Assembly (NCBI GenBank): GCA_021801255.1
Contig: JAJYYH010000048.1
Coordinates: 1-49,555 of the forward strand
DNA from: Pseudomonadota bacterium
GTDB lineage: Bacteria; Pseudomonadota; Alphaproteobacteria; Acetobacterales; Acetobacteraceae
Direction: 5' to 3'
Length of the DNA: 49,555 bases
Shown: piece after piece, positions 6,365-15,984 of the stretch
Numbering within the stretch: position 1 is the first letter of the stretch
Layout of the letters: each line of letters starts with the position of its first letter
The notes under the pieces: generated by a model
Told to the model about the DNA's origin: nothing
Databases searched by the model: none
Seen by the model: only the letters and a program-made list of their open reading frames with translations
Program-made: the position numbers and the translations under genes

Positions 6365-8207
6365 GCCAGCCGCCCGCCCCGCCCGCCCCGCGAAACGCCG
6401 CCCCGCACAAGCTGCCGCCCCGCGCCCGGAGCGGCGGTTTCACGGCATCCCGGTCTCGGAAGGGGTGGCGATCGGCCCGGTGTTCGGCGCCGCCGAGCCG
6501 CGCATCGAGCCGGCGCATCAGCGCATTCTGGCCGCCGACATCGAGGCCGAGCGCAGCCGGCTCGACGCCGCCATCCAGCAATCGAAAAAGCAGCTCGGCA
6601 AGCTGCACGCCCGGCTCGATCTGCTGCCCGAGGACAGCCAGACCGAGATCGCACCGCTGATCGATGCCTATCTGCAAATGCTCGGCCCCTCGCGGCTGAC
6701 CCGTAACATACGCCGCCGCATCGAGGAAAAGCTGGTCTCCGCCGAAACCGCGGTGCATCAGGAAAGCGAGGCGATCGCCGCCGCCCTGCTCGCCGCCGCC
6801 GGCGAGGGGGCCGAGGAGCGATTGGCCGCCCGCCGACGCGCCGACGAGGTGCGCGAGATCGGCCGCCGCATCATCCGCAATCTCACCCATCAGCCATTCC
6901 AGAGTTTTTCCAGCCTGCCCTCCGGCGCGGTGCTGATCTGCCAGTATCTCCGCCCGTCCGACGTGGCCCTCCTCGACCCCTCCCGGCTCGCCGGCGTAGC
7001 AACCGAGGAAGGCGGCATGGAAGGGCATAGCGCGATCATGCTCCGCGCACTCGGCGTGCCCGCCGTGCTTGGCGTTGCCGGCCTCACGGATGCCGCCCCT
7101 CCGGGGACGCCCGCCATCATCGATGGCAGCAGCGGCGAAATCGTCCTCGATCCCGCCCCCGAGACGCTTGCGCAAGCGCGGCGCGCGGTGACCGCCTTCG
7201 CCCAGGAACGCCAGAACTGGGCGCGACTGCGGCGCCTGCCCGGCCGCACCACCGACGGCCAGGCGGTCGAGCTGCATGCCAATCTCGAACTGCCGGCAGA
7301 ATTGCCGCTCATCGCCCAGGCTGGGGCCACCGGCATCGGCCTGCTGCGCAGCGAATTCCTCTTCATGAACCGCGAAACTCTGCCCAACGAGGCGCAACAG
7401 ACCGAGATCTATCGCGGCGTCGTCGCGGCGATGGGCGGCGATCCCGTCACCATCCGGGTGCTGGATTGGGGCGGCGAGAAAGAGGTCGAGGCACTGAACG
7501 CAGCGGGGCTGGTGCCCGACCAGATGCCCGAGAATCCGGCGCTCGGGATGCGAGGGCTGCGCCTGCTCCTGCGCGAACCTGATCTGTTCGAAACCCAGCT
7601 CGCGGCCATCCTGCGCGCTGCCCTCGCCGGAAAGGTGCGGATTTTGCTGCCGATGGTCACCACGCTCCACGAACTCCGCGCCGCGCGCGAGGTGCTGGAT
7701 CGGGTGATCCGCCGCTTGCGCCGGCGCGGCGAACGGCTGCCTGATCCCTTGCCACCGCTCGGCATCATGATCGAGACACCAGCGGCGGCACTTTCGGCGG
7801 ACGCGCTGGCCTTGGAAGCCGATTTCTTTGCCATCGGCAGCAATGACTTGACGATGTATGCGCTCGCCGCCGATCGCGGCGATGCCGATGTCGCGGCCCT
7901 TTATAACCCGCTGCATCCCGCCGTCTTGCGGCTGATGCAATTCGCCATCGAGGCGGCGCTGTTGTTGCGCAAGCCGGTTTCGGTATGCGGTGAACTCGCG
8001 GGGAACGCCAAATTCACCCCCCTCCTGCTCGGACTCGGATTGCGCAGCTTCAGCATGAACGCCGCCGCCCTGCCGCGCGTCAAACAAGTCGTCCGCCAAG
8101 TCAGCGCCGAGGCCTGCGCGCGTTTTGCACGCAAGGTCATGGAAGAGAACGAGGTTTCCACCATCGTCGCAATGGTCGACGAATTCGCGGCTTCATTGTC
8201 CGGATGA
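6351..8207 (+). CDS. ptsI: PTS enzyme I (phosphoenolpyruvate-protein phosphotransferase)
   Basis: EI autophosphorylates from phosphoenolpyruvate and passes phosphate to HPr. The 618-residue protein shows the N-terminal HPr-binding domain, the phosphohistidine loop GGMEGHSAIMLRALGVPAV, and the PEP-binding TIM barrel with LLRSEFLFM, GIMIETPAA, FAIGSNDLTMYALA and the catalytic CGELAGN. It lacks the GAF domain of nitrogen-PTS EI (PtsP), so it is PtsI-type. The first about 28 residues are an Arg/Pro/Ala-rich tail not present in the usual 570-590-residue enzyme. The start overlaps the HPr gene. With EIIA, HPr and HprK it forms a complete soluble relay lacking membrane permeases. Confidence 0.93.
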   Translation: MNRSRPAARPARPAKRRPAQAAAPRPERRFHGIPVSEGVAIGPVFGAAEPRIEPAHQRILAADIEAERSRLDAAIQQSKKQLGKLHARLDLLPEDSQTEIAPLIDAYLQMLGPSRLTRNIRRRIEEKLVSAETAVHQESEAIAAALLAAAGEGAEERLAARRRADEVREIGRRIIRNLTHQPFQSFSSLPSGAVLICQYLRPSDVALLDPSRLAGVATEEGGMEGHSAIMLRALGVPAVLGVAGLTDAAPPGTPAIIDGSSGEIVLDPAPETLAQARRAVTAFAQERQNWARLRRLPGRTTDGQAVELHANLELPAELPLIAQAGATGIGLLRSEFLFMNRETLPNEAQQTEIYRGVVAAMGGDPVTIRVLDWGGEKEVEALNAAGLVPDQMPENPALGMRGLRLLLREPDLFETQLAAILRAALAGKVRILLPMVTTLHELRAAREVLDRVIRRLRRRGERLPDPLPPLGIMIETPAAALSADALALEADFFAIGSNDLTMYALAADRGDADVAALYNPLHPAVLRLMQFAIEAALLLRKPVSVCGELAGNAKFTPLLLGLGLRSFSMNAAALPRVKQVVRQVSAEACARFARKVMEENEVSTIVAMVDEFAASLSG

Positions 8208-8251
8208 GGCTCCGTCCGCACTGATCCCCGCACAACCGGAGACGCTTGCCC

Positions 8252-9088
8252 ATGCATCTGCTTCCCGCCGTCGCCATCGCCATTCTGCAAGGTGCCACCG
8301 AGCTGTTCCCGGTGAGCAGCCTCGGCCACGCGGTGGTGCTCCCCGCCGTGCTCGGCATGACGCTCGATGAGCATGCGGCCTCTTTCCTGCCTTTCTTGGT
8401 CTTTCTCCATCTTGGCACGGCAACCGCGCTGCTGCTCTATTTCTGGCGTGATTGGTGGGCGCTGGCGGTTGGTACGCTGGGGTTTGCCGGCGCGCACCAG
8501 AACCACGAAAGCCGCCGCGTTCTGCTCCTGATCATCATCGCGACGCTCCCGGCTGTCCTCCTCGGCTTTGTCTTTGAGCATTTTTTCCGCAATCTCTTCG
8601 CCGCACCCCTAATCGCGGCGCTGTTTCTGGTTGCCAACGGAGTACTTTTGCTCTTTGGCGAGCGGCTGCGCGCCAGCGGCCAACGTCCGCTTGCCAGCCT
8701 CACCGCGACCGATGCCCTGGCGATCGGTTGCTGGCAATGCACCGCGTTGATCCCAGGCATCTCGCGCTCCGGTGCGACGATCGTGGGAGCGCTGCTGCGC
8801 GGCCTCGATCATGAAGGCGCGGCACATTTTTCTTTTCTGATCGCAACCCCGATCATCCTCGGCGCCACCGTCCTCGAAGTGCCGAAGCTTTTGCATGCCG
8901 GCATGCCCGAGGGCGTGTTCATCACCGCTTTCATCGCCGCCGTCGTTGCCGGGCTCACCGCTTTTGCCAGCACCGTGTTTCTGATGCGCTATTTTCGCGG
9001 CCATGACTCCTGGGCGCTCAATCCCTTTGCCTATTATTGCATCGCGCTCGGCCTCGCCGCCGCGGCGGCCTTGACGTTTTTGCACTAA
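8252..9088 (+). CDS. uppP: Undecaprenyl-diphosphatase
   Basis: UppP (BacA family) dephosphorylates undecaprenyl pyrophosphate in the cytoplasmic membrane, recycling the lipid carrier for peptidoglycan and conferring bacitracin tolerance. The 278-residue polytopic protein has both signature loops: QGATELFPVSSLGHAV at residues 13-28 and GISRSGATI at 169-177. The ATG at 8252 has GGAGA with a 9-nt spacer; a TTG 6 bp upstream is too close to it. It follows ptsI by 44 bp on the same strand, and its stop overlaps the next start (TAATG). The first motif differs from the common QGLTEFLPVSSSGH but keeps the key Glu, Ser and His. Confidence 0.92.
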   Translation: MHLLPAVAIAILQGATELFPVSSLGHAVVLPAVLGMTLDEHAASFLPFLVFLHLGTATALLLYFWRDWWALAVGTLGFAGAHQNHESRRVLLLIIIATLPAVLLGFVFEHFFRNLFAAPLIAALFLVANGVLLLFGERLRASGQRPLASLTATDALAIGCWQCTALIPGISRSGATIVGALLRGLDHEGAAHFSFLIATPIILGATVLEVPKLLHAGMPEGVFITAFIAAVVAGLTAFASTVFLMRYFRGHDSWALNPFAYYCIALGLAAAAALTFLH

Positions 9089-9849
9089 TGCGCCGTGCCG
9101 CATTCCTGCTTGTGGCCCTCCTTGCCCTCGGCGCGGCAAGCCCCGAGCGCTCCCCCGTCGTGCTCGCGCTAACGCCCATCAGCCGCCTCGATCTACTCTG
9201 GTGGCGCGCGCGGTTCGTGGCCAAGGACAAGGAACTACACGCAGGGCGCGTTGACCTCGTGTTCTACGGCGATTCCATCACCGCAGATTACGAACGCGCC
9301 GGGCCGCCCGCGTGGCAGGATTTTCGCCCTGTCTGGCAGCACTATTACGGGTCACGCCACGCCGTCAATCTTGGTTTCAAGGGCGATACCACGGCCAATC
9401 TGCTCTGGCGGATCGAGCATGGCGAGGCCGCGGGGATTGCGCCCCGGGTCGCGGTGGTGCTGATCGGCGCCAACAATCTCGGCCGTCTGCACTGGTCGGC
9501 CGAGGACACGCTGGCCGGAATCGATGCCGATATTGCCGCCTTGCACGCGCGGCTGCCGCATACCGCGATCCTGCTGCTCGGTATTTTGCCAAGCGAGCGC
9601 TCAACCTTCGCGACCCGGACCACGGCGATAGTCAATCAGGCGCTCGCCATGCACTATGCCCACGTTCCCGGCGTGACCTTTCTCGATATCGGCGGGGTTT
9701 TTGTAAAAGAGGGCAAACTCGATCGCACGCTGTTCCTCGATCCGCTGCTCACGCCGCCCGAAGCGCCCCTTCACCCGACGGCCGAGGGCCAAGCACGCAT
9801 GGCGGCGGCCATTGAGCCGACATTGAGTGCGCTGCTAAACACGCGCTGA
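9088..9849 (+). CDS. Exported SGNH/GDSL-type hydrolase
   Basis: The 253-residue protein begins with a signal peptide (hydrophobic AAFLLVALLALGAAS, residues 4-18). Block I is FYGDSITADY with the nucleophile Ser63, the oxyanion Asn is in IGANN (127-130), and the catalytic His is His229 in APLHPTAEG. The pattern resembles platelet-activating-factor acetylhydrolase beta/gamma-type SGNH esterases. It probably deacylates a lipid or deacetylates a polysaccharide in the periplasm; the substrate is unknown. Its ATG overlaps the uppP stop (TAATG), so the two are coupled, which hints at an envelope role. It is convergent with fahA. Confidence 0.85.
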   Translation: MRRAAFLLVALLALGAASPERSPVVLALTPISRLDLLWWRARFVAKDKELHAGRVDLVFYGDSITADYERAGPPAWQDFRPVWQHYYGSRHAVNLGFKGDTTANLLWRIEHGEAAGIAPRVAVVLIGANNLGRLHWSAEDTLAGIDADIAALHARLPHTAILLLGILPSERSTFATRTTAIVNQALAMHYAHVPGVTFLDIGGVFVKEGKLDRTLFLDPLLTPPEAPLHPTAEGQARMAAAIEPTLSALLNTR

Positions 9850-9858
9850 ACGTATCGC

Positions 9859-11151
9859 TCAGGGGGCGGGAAGAATGCGCCCGCTGCACGCGCCGAAGCC
9901 GATGGAAACAAACCCCTCGCGCACGCACCGGGCACGGAAGATGATTTCGTCGCCATCCTCAAGAAAGCTGCGGCTCTCGCCGGAGGCGAGGCGCAAGGGT
10001 TTGCTGCCGCCATCGGTGATTTCCAGAAGACTGCCGAAGCTTTCGCGATCGGGGCCCGAAATCGTGCCTGATCCGAAAAGATCCCCGGGTGCCAGGTTGC
10101 AACCGCCAGAGGTGTGATGCGCCAGCATTTGCGCCACGGTCCAATAGAGATGGCGGGTGTTGGAGCGCGACAGACGTTCCGGTGGTAGATTCGCATCGCG
10201 CAGACCGGGGGTCAGAATGGTGACCTCCAACGCGATATCAAGCGCGCCCGCGCGCTGATCGGCCGCGTCAAAAAGATAGGGCAGCGGCGCGGGATCGCCT
10301 TCAGGGCGCGGCGGCTGAGGCAGGCGAAACGGCGCGAGCGCCTCCGGCGTGATAATCCAGGGCGAGATAGAAGTTGCGAAATTCTTGGCGAGAAACGGGC
10401 CGAGCGGCTGATATTCCCAGGCCTGGATATCACGCGCCGACCAGTCATTGAGCAGACAGAATCCGGCGATATGCTCATGTGCCTCGCGGATCGCGACCGG
10501 GGCGCCAAGCGCATTGCCCGGCCCCACCCAGACGCCGAGTTCAAGCTCGAAATCGAGATTGCGGCTCGGGCCGAAACTCGGCACCGTTTCCCTCGCCGGT
10601 TTGCGTTGCCCGTTTGGTCGGTGCAACGCGGTGCCCGAGACGACGACCGAGGACGCGCGGCCATGGTAAGCGACCGGCACATATTTGTAATTTGGCAAAA
10701 GCGGCGTCTCGGGGCGAAAGCGCCGCCCCGTATTGGTGGCGTGATAAATGCCTGCGAAAAAATCGGTATAATCGCCGATCCGCGCTGGCAGATGCAGCGT
10801 GCATTCCACCATCTCGTGCAGGAGATGCGCCCGCGCGGCAGCGCCGATGTCGAGCAGATCGCCCAACGCCTGGCGCAGCGCCTGGCGTTCCGCCGCCGAT
10901 AGAGCGAGATAGGGATTGAGGGTTTCACCGCAAGCAGCGCGCAGTGCGCGGGCCGCGGCACCGGTGAAGACTCCCTCGGCATCGAGTGCGGCAAGATCGA
11001 GGATGGAATCACCGATCGCAACCCCGCCCCGCTTGCCACCAGCGGGCGGGCTGAAAACCCCCAGCGGAAGGTTCTGGATGGGAAAATCCGCGTGCCCGTT
11101 GGCCGATTGCACCCAGCTTCGCCGCGCCGGGTCGTGCGTAGTATCGCTCAC
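9859..11151 (-). CDS. fahA: Fumarylacetoacetase
   Basis: Hydrolyses fumarylacetoacetate to fumarate and acetoacetate, the last step of homogentisate degradation. The 430-residue protein has the SH3-like N-terminal domain and the FAH fold with catalytic His137 in YHATNTG, the DYTDFF metal-ligand region (Asp130), and [14 protein letters not shown]. Length matches the roughly 420-residue family. The start is GTG at 11151, overlapping the hmgA stop (GTGA). It is the last gene of the homogentisate operon and faces the SGNH hydrolase gene across 9 bp. Confidence 0.95.
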   Translation of the reverse strand: MSDTTHDPARRSWVQSANGHADFPIQNLPLGVFSPPAGGKRGGVAIGDSILDLAALDAEGVFTGAAARALRAACGETLNPYLALSAAERQALRQALGDLLDIGAAARAHLLHEMVECTLHLPARIGDYTDFFAGIYHATNTGRRFRPETPLLPNYKYVPVAYHGRASSVVVSGTALHRPNGQRKPARETVPSFGPSRNLDFELELGVWVGPGNALGAPVAIREAHEHIAGFCLLNDWSARDIQAWEYQPLGPFLAKNFATSISPWIITPEALAPFRLPQPPRPEGDPAPLPYLFDAADQRAGALDIALEVTILTPGLRDANLPPERLSRSNTRHLYWTVAQMLAHHTSGGCNLAPGDLFGSGTISGPDRESFGSLLEITDGGSKPLRLASGESRSFLEDGDEIIFRARCVREGFVSIGFGACSGRILPAP

Positions 11152-12695
11152 GTCGCCGTTCCAGGGTAGAATTTCCTAAGCCCCTGCCAACAAGTATCGT
11201 AATCTGGCTGGAGCTGCGGCAGACCTAGCGCAAAACCTGTCGGGCGGAGCGTGAGGCTGGTTTCGAACATGAAGGCCAGCGTGTTGTCAATTTTCTGCGG
11301 CGCCAGTTCGGCCGCCATGGCACGTTCGGTGCTGGGCGCGTCCGGCCCGTGCGCGCTCATGCAAGGGTGCAAGGACAAGCCCCCGGGCAAAAATCCGCCA
11401 GCCTTGGCATCATATTCACCATGCACCAGGCCCATGCACTCGTTCATTACATTGCGATGGAACCAGGGCGGGCGGAAGGTGTGCTCGGCCACCATCCAGC
11501 GTGGCGGAAAAATCACGAAATCGACATTGGCAACGCCAGCTACCGCGGAGGGTGAGGTGAGCACGGTAAAGATCGAGGGATCAGGATGATCGAAACTCAC
11601 CGTGCCGATGGTGTTGAACAGCGTCAGGTCATATTTGTAGGGAACCGCGTTACCGTGCCAGGCAACGACATCGAACGGCGAATGATTGAGCGTCGTAGCC
11701 CAGAGCGTGCCGTGGAATTTCTGCACCAGTTCGATCGGCGCCGCGACATCCTCGAACCACGCGGTGGGCGCCTGGAAATCACGCGGATTAGCAAGCCCGT
11801 TGCTGCCGATCGGGCCCAGATCGGGCAAGCGCAATGCCGTGCCATGATTTTCGCAGACATAGCCGCGTGCCGCCGCGTCGCAAAGCTCGACGCGGCACTT
11901 CATTCCGCGCGGCAGCACCGCGATTTCCCCAGGGTTCACATCCAATCGGCCACATTCCGTGACCAGGCGAAGACGTCCGCTTTGCGGCACAATGAGCAAT
12001 TCACCATCGGCATCGAAAAATGCCCGCTCCATGGAACGGTTGGCGCCATAGACATGAACGCTGATCCCGGCTGGCGCATGCGGTTCGCTGGTCGCCGCCA
12101 TGGTCTTAAGGCCGGCCAGAAAATCTGTCGGGGTCTCGGGAAGCGGCAGCGGATCCCAGCGCATCCGGTTGGGATTGGGCGGAGCCAACGGTGTCGCCAA
12201 ACCATGCTGTGCAAGCGGGCGGAATTTGCCGTGCAGCGCCGAAGGACGGATGCGATAGAGCCAGGTGCGCCGTGCTTCACGACGCGGCACCGTGAAGGCG
12301 GTTGCGGAAAACTGTTCGGCATAAAGGCCAAGCGGCGGGCGCTGCGGCGAATTCTGCCCCCGCGGCAGGGCACCCGACACCGCCTCGGAAGCAAATTCGT
12401 TGCCAAAACCGCTGAGATAGGAAAGAGCGGCGATCTCAGACAGCGCCGGTTGCACATCGTTCATGGCAGGCAGCCTCTCTTGCGATGCGGAAGGGGAAGA
12501 AGATGCGATGGTTGCGCGGGCGGTGGCGATCGCCGCCAGGATTTCATCTGTTGCGCGCACTTGATTGGCGAGCAGCAGCACCAACGCCGCATCGAAGCGA
12601 CGCTGTTCCTGCGCCGATAATCCGACATGTGCCTCGGCAAGCGCGGCAAAGATCGCATCGGGATCGCTGAAATGGGCGGTGGTGTCGAGGCTCAT
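11148..12695 (-). CDS. hmgA: Homogentisate 1,2-dioxygenase fused in frame to an N-terminal DUF2783 domain
   Basis: The C-terminal 438 residues are a full-length homogentisate dioxygenase, which opens the ring of homogentisate with iron and oxygen to give maleylacetoacetate. Family blocks [24 protein letters not shown] and the cupin segments with GYVCENHG are visible. The first about 65 residues match the small DUF2783 family ([18 protein letters not shown], then LLLANQV), which in other alphaproteobacteria is as far as I know usually a separate small gene. Here no stop codon separates them. The dioxygenase has its own ATG at 12464 preceded by AGAGAGG with a 9-nt spacer, so a separate dioxygenase chain may also be made. 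The 12695 start overlaps the monooxygenase stop (ATGA), and the stop overlaps fahA. Confidence 0.9.
   Translation of the reverse strand: MSLDTTAHFSDPDAIFAALAEAHVGLSAQEQRRFDAALVLLLANQVRATDEILAAIATARATIASSSPSASQERLPAMNDVQPALSEIAALSYLSGFGNEFASEAVSGALPRGQNSPQRPPLGLYAEQFSATAFTVPRREARRTWLYRIRPSALHGKFRPLAQHGLATPLAPPNPNRMRWDPLPLPETPTDFLAGLKTMAATSEPHAPAGISVHVYGANRSMERAFFDADGELLIVPQSGRLRLVTECGRLDVNPGEIAVLPRGMKCRVELCDAAARGYVCENHGTALRLPDLGPIGSNGLANPRDFQAPTAWFEDVAAPIELVQKFHGTLWATTLNHSPFDVVAWHGNAVPYKYDLTLFNTIGTVSFDHPDPSIFTVLTSPSAVAGVANVDFVIFPPRWMVAEHTFRPPWFHRNVMNECMGLVHGEYDAKAGGFLPGGLSLHPCMSAHGPDAPSTERAMAAELAPQKIDNTLAFMFETSLTLRPTGFALGLPQLQPDYDTCWQGLRKFYPGTAT
12462..12480 (-). promoter_or_regulatory. Internal ribosome-binding site and start for hmgA
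   Basis: On the minus strand AGAGAGG (12474-12480), a 9-nt spacer and ATG (12462-12464) form a convincing translation start exactly at the classical N-terminus of homogentisate dioxygenase, inside the longer DUF2783 fusion frame. Confidence 0.6.
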
Positions 12696-14338
12696 GCGAG
12701 GCTGGCCTCCGCCGCGGGCAGCGGCATGGCAGCGAAAACCCGATCAAGCGCGTGGGCGAGACGATCAACATCCCAGCGCCGCCAGCGGGCAAGGATATGC
12801 TGATCCGGCCGGAACAGGATCGCGCCACCCTCGGGCGTGCCGTAGCGCGCCGCGACCAGCCCCTCGTGATCATACGCAGCGCCCGCGCATGCGCGCGCCG
12901 GCGGCGTAACCTCCAAGCCAGCGACGCGCAATTTCGCCAGTGCTGCGAGATCGTCGGCGCCGAACGGCGCGAAGGAGAGCAGCGTGCACTGCGCGCCTCC
13001 AATATGGCGCAGCAGCCAATCGGCCTTGCCATCCACCATGATCGGCGCATCGAGCGCGGGACTGCCGAGTGGTGGCGCGCCAGGCCAGGTATCGCTCAGA
13101 GGGTCGTTGAGCGGCGAGTGCGTGAGAATGGCGGGCAGCGAAAGACGGCCGGAATTGACGAATTTGCGGGCAAACTCAAAATGCTCGGCGAGCAAAAGCG
13201 TGGCATCGCGATAGGCGCGGATGGCCTCCGATTTCGGCGTGATGAAATCGGTGCTGCGGGTGGAGTGAAGGATATTTTCGTCCGCCGCGGCTATGCGCTC
13301 GGCGTCATAGGAAGCGAGCAGGGCGGGAGAGGCACGGCCATCGAGAATAGCGGCGATTTTCCAGGCCAGATTATCAGCATCCTGGATGCCGCCATTGCCG
13401 CCGCGGGCACCGAAGGGGCTCACCTGATGCGCCGCATCACCGACAAAAACCGTTCGTCCATGAATAAATTTTTCCAGCCTACGACAGCGAAATGTATAGA
13501 CGCTCACCCAGTCAAGGGTGAACGGCGCCTCCGGGCCGAGCATCGCCTTGATGCGCGGGATCACCCGCTCGGGTCGCCGCTCCGCCTCGGGATCGGCGTC
13601 CGCCCCGAGCTGAAAATCAATCCGCCAGATATTGTCGGCCTGGCGATGCAGCAGCACCGATTGTCCGGGATTAAACGGAGGGTCGAACCAGAACCAGCGC
13701 TCGGTCGGGAACGCCGCCTGCATCTCGACATCGGCGATGAGAAAGTGATCGTGGAAGACTTTTCCGCTGAACGGAAGTGCCATCGCCTCGCGAATCGTCG
13801 AGCGGGCGCCATCGCAGGCGAGTAACCATCCGGTGGTCAGACGATATTCTCCAGCCTCGGTCACGACCGTGAGTTCGACGTGATCACTGTCGTTTGCAAC
13901 GCCGCTCACACGGTGCTTCCAACGCAGATCGACGCCTGCCGTAGCGCACGCCTCAACCAGCCATTCTTCAAGGTGATATTGCTGCAAATTGACGAAAGCG
14001 GGGAATTTATGGCCGCTCTCGGGCAACAGGTTGAACTGGTAGATTTCGCGGTCCTGAAAAAACACCCGCCCCTGGTTCCAGGTCGCCCCTTTGCCGAGCA
14101 GGCGATCGCCGAGGCCCAGCCGATCATAGATTTCCAGCGAGCGTTTGGCAAAACAGATCGCGCGCGATCCGACCGAGACTGTGTCATCGTCATCGAGAAG
14201 CGTGACTTTCACGCCATGCTGCGCCAGATCGAGCGCGAGCGTGAGCCCCACCAGACCGCCGCCCACCACCACCACCGGATGATAGTGGATGCCAGAGGGC
14301 GGCGGCGACGTTTTGAAGCGTGGCGGTTGGTATTTCAT
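12692..14338 (-). CDS. FAD-dependent aromatic-ring monooxygenase (MhpA-like)
   Basis: This 548-residue class A flavoprotein hydroxylase has the dinucleotide fold GGGLVG at residues 26-31, the DG motif CDGARST and the [18 protein letters not shown] flavin/ribityl motif at about 300-317, then a C-terminal thioredoxin-like domain as in MhpA and phenol hydroxylases. It should use NAD(P)H and oxygen to hydroxylate a phenolic acid. Its position immediately upstream of hmgA suggests it makes or modifies a homogentisate precursor such as a hydroxyphenylacetate, but the substrate is inferred. ATG 14338 is the only ATG near the family start and lacks a strong ribosome-binding site. The stop overlaps the hmgA fusion start. 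Confidence 0.88.
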   Translation of the reverse strand: MKYQPPRFKTSPPPSGIHYHPVVVVGGGLVGLTLALDLAQHGVKVTLLDDDDTVSVGSRAICFAKRSLEIYDRLGLGDRLLGKGATWNQGRVFFQDREIYQFNLLPESGHKFPAFVNLQQYHLEEWLVEACATAGVDLRWKHRVSGVANDSDHVELTVVTEAGEYRLTTGWLLACDGARSTIREAMALPFSGKVFHDHFLIADVEMQAAFPTERWFWFDPPFNPGQSVLLHRQADNIWRIDFQLGADADPEAERRPERVIPRIKAMLGPEAPFTLDWVSVYTFRCRRLEKFIHGRTVFVGDAAHQVSPFGARGGNGGIQDADNLAWKIAAILDGRASPALLASYDAERIAAADENILHSTRSTDFITPKSEAIRAYRDATLLLAEHFEFARKFVNSGRLSLPAILTHSPLNDPLSDTWPGAPPLGSPALDAPIMVDGKADWLLRHIGGAQCTLLSFAPFGADDLAALAKLRVAGLEVTPPARACAGAAYDHEGLVAARYGTPEGGAILFRPDQHILARWRRWDVDRLAHALDRVFAAMPLPAAEASLA

Positions 14339-14364
14339 GTGCGTTGGTATGTCATGGGGGGCGA

Positions 14365-15321
14365 TCAGCGTCCGGCGCCCTCGAGCACCTGCCACATCTC
14401 ACGATCGCGCTCGGCGGTCCAGATGCGTGGCCAATCGATGCCGCGTGCCTCGTCATAGGCGCGCGAGACATTGAACGGCATGCAGTGATCGAAAATCACC
14501 CATTGGCCATAGCGCGGGCGCATAAAAGCGAGTGCCTTGCCGTAGATCGTGCGCAGGTCCTCACCATCGGCCACACCTTGTTTGACCAGGCCGAAAAGAT
14601 CGGCGATGAAAGAAGCCGTGCCGGCGATCCCCTCCCCGACCTCGCTTTGGCCAATCAGGGCGCGGCCACGCCCCGGCACCAGGCGCTCGGCGCCAAGCGC
14701 GCGAAGTTTCGCCAGTGTGTCGGGCCAGTCGGTGAAATGTGCATCGCCGCAATAGGGTGTTGCGCCAAATTCCACGACATCGCCGGAAAAGAGAACTTTT
14801 TCGCTGGGCAGCCAGACAATGGTATCGCCGGCAGTGTGCGAGCGCCCGATATGGATGATTTCCACCACCCGCTTGCCGAGCCGGAGCGTCATGCGGTCGT
14901 GAAACACGAGATCAGGCCGCGTCAAGCCGGGGATGGTGTCCTTGCCCCGGAAAAGTCTGGGAAAACGGCCGATCTCGCTCGCCATGTCTTGCGCGCCGCG
15001 CTCGCTGATCAGGCGATCGGTGACGTCGGAAGCAATTATTTCCGCCCCCTGATAGGCGCTCGCGCCGAGCACGCGCACGGCGTGGTAGTGGGACAGCACG
15101 ACATGGCGGATCGGCTTGTCGGTTTTGGTGCGGATGCGCGCGATGACATCGGCCGCCATCGCCGGCGTTGCCTGGGCATCGACGACCAGAACGGAGTCAT
15201 CGCCGATGACGACGCCGGAATTGGGATCGCCCTCGGCGGTGTAGCCGTAGAGGCCGGGGCCGAGTTCCTCGAAGGAAATCTTCTTATCCGCGCTGTCCTT
15301 GGTGCTGGCGAAATCGGCCAT
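14365..15321 (-). CDS. Metallo-beta-lactamase-fold protein with incomplete HxHxDH motif
   Basis: The 318-residue protein has the overall MBL fold, but motif II reads HYHAVR (His78, His80) where HxHxDH is expected, so the second-site Asp and His are missing. The other ligands are present: His162 in SHTAGD and Asp181 in LFSGDV, with CGDAHFTDW after it. It may bind a single metal or work by other chemistry; its substrate is unknown, with possible roles as a lactone or thioester hydrolase clearing a homogentisate by-product. AAAGG precedes the ATG with a 9-nt spacer. It lies between maiA and the monooxygenase gene in the homogentisate operon. Confidence 0.85.
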   Translation of the reverse strand: MADFASTKDSADKKISFEELGPGLYGYTAEGDPNSGVVIGDDSVLVVDAQATPAMAADVIARIRTKTDKPIRHVVLSHYHAVRVLGASAYQGAEIIASDVTDRLISERGAQDMASEIGRFPRLFRGKDTIPGLTRPDLVFHDRMTLRLGKRVVEIIHIGRSHTAGDTIVWLPSEKVLFSGDVVEFGATPYCGDAHFTDWPDTLAKLRALGAERLVPGRGRALIGQSEVGEGIAGTASFIADLFGLVKQGVADGEDLRTIYGKALAFMRPRYGQWVIFDHCMPFNVSRAYDEARGIDWPRIWTAERDREMWQVLEGAGR

Positions 15322-15337
15322 GATGGGTGCCTTTATG

Positions 15338-15973
15338 TTAGGAATGGGGGTTTACCGCCTCGGGGCGCGCGCGCGCGAAGGCATCCACCCCCAGGCAGGC
15401 GGCATCAACGGCGGCGATCTTGGGGAAATCATCGAATGGCACAGCGAAGCGCCGGGCGTTGGCGACTTGCGGCACGAGCGCGACGTCGGCAAGGGAGGGC
15501 GTTTCCCCGAAGCAGAAAGGACGCGCCTCGATCAGGGCCTCGACAGCGCGAAATCCCTCGATCACCCAATGGCGATACCATGATTCGACGGCACCGCTAT
15601 CCTGGTGGAGTGCATCGCGAAGATAGTTTAGCACGGCGAGATTGTTGAGCGGGTGAATGTCGCAGGCGATCACGGAAAACACCGCCCGCACTCGCGCGCG
15701 GGCAAGCGGTTCGGGGGGCAGCAAAGGCGGAGTCGGATGGGTTTCCTCCAGCCACTCCAAGATCGCCGGCGACTGGATTAGGACCGCACCGTCGTCGAGT
15801 AGCAGCGAAGGAACACGGGATTGCGGATTGAGTGCACGATAGGCCGGCTGAAACTGCGCGCCGCCATCGCGCAAAAGATGCACCTCCTCGCTCTCATAGG
15901 CGAGGCCCTTGAGATTGAGCGCGATGCGCACGCGATAGGCGGCGGAGGAGCGGAAGTAGTCATAAAGCCGCAT
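15338..15973 (-). CDS. maiA: Maleylacetoacetate isomerase (zeta-class glutathione S-transferase)
   Basis: Isomerises maleylacetoacetate to fumarylacetoacetate using glutathione, between HmgA and FahA. The 211-residue protein has a thioredoxin-like N-domain with the zeta motif YDYFRSSAAYRVRIAL (Ser9, Ser10), the NPQSRVPSL cis-Pro loop, the QSPAILEWLEE helix and the all-helical C-domain with DIHPLNNL. The usual Cys after the two serines is Ala. The family start is the ATG at 15973 with GAGGAAAGG upstream; an ATG at 15988 overlaps the binding-protein stop (ATGA) and could add five residues. It is the second gene of the operon. Confidence 0.92.
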   Translation of the reverse strand: MRLYDYFRSSAAYRVRIALNLKGLAYESEEVHLLRDGGAQFQPAYRALNPQSRVPSLLLDDGAVLIQSPAILEWLEETHPTPPLLPPEPLARARVRAVFSVIACDIHPLNNLAVLNYLRDALHQDSGAVESWYRHWVIEGFRAVEALIEARPFCFGETPSLADVALVPQVANARRFAVPFDDFPKIAAVDAACLGVDAFARARPEAVNPHS

Positions 15974-15984
15974 CGTGCCTTTCC

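Noticed and set aside
6234-8099. Long open frame (621 codons) on the minus strand
   Set aside because: It is the antisense of ptsI, which has full family motifs. The antisense frame has no recognisable domain; long antisense frames are expected in high-GC DNA.
11586-12620. Plus-strand open frame of 344 codons
   Set aside because: Antisense to the homogentisate dioxygenase gene; no family resemblance.
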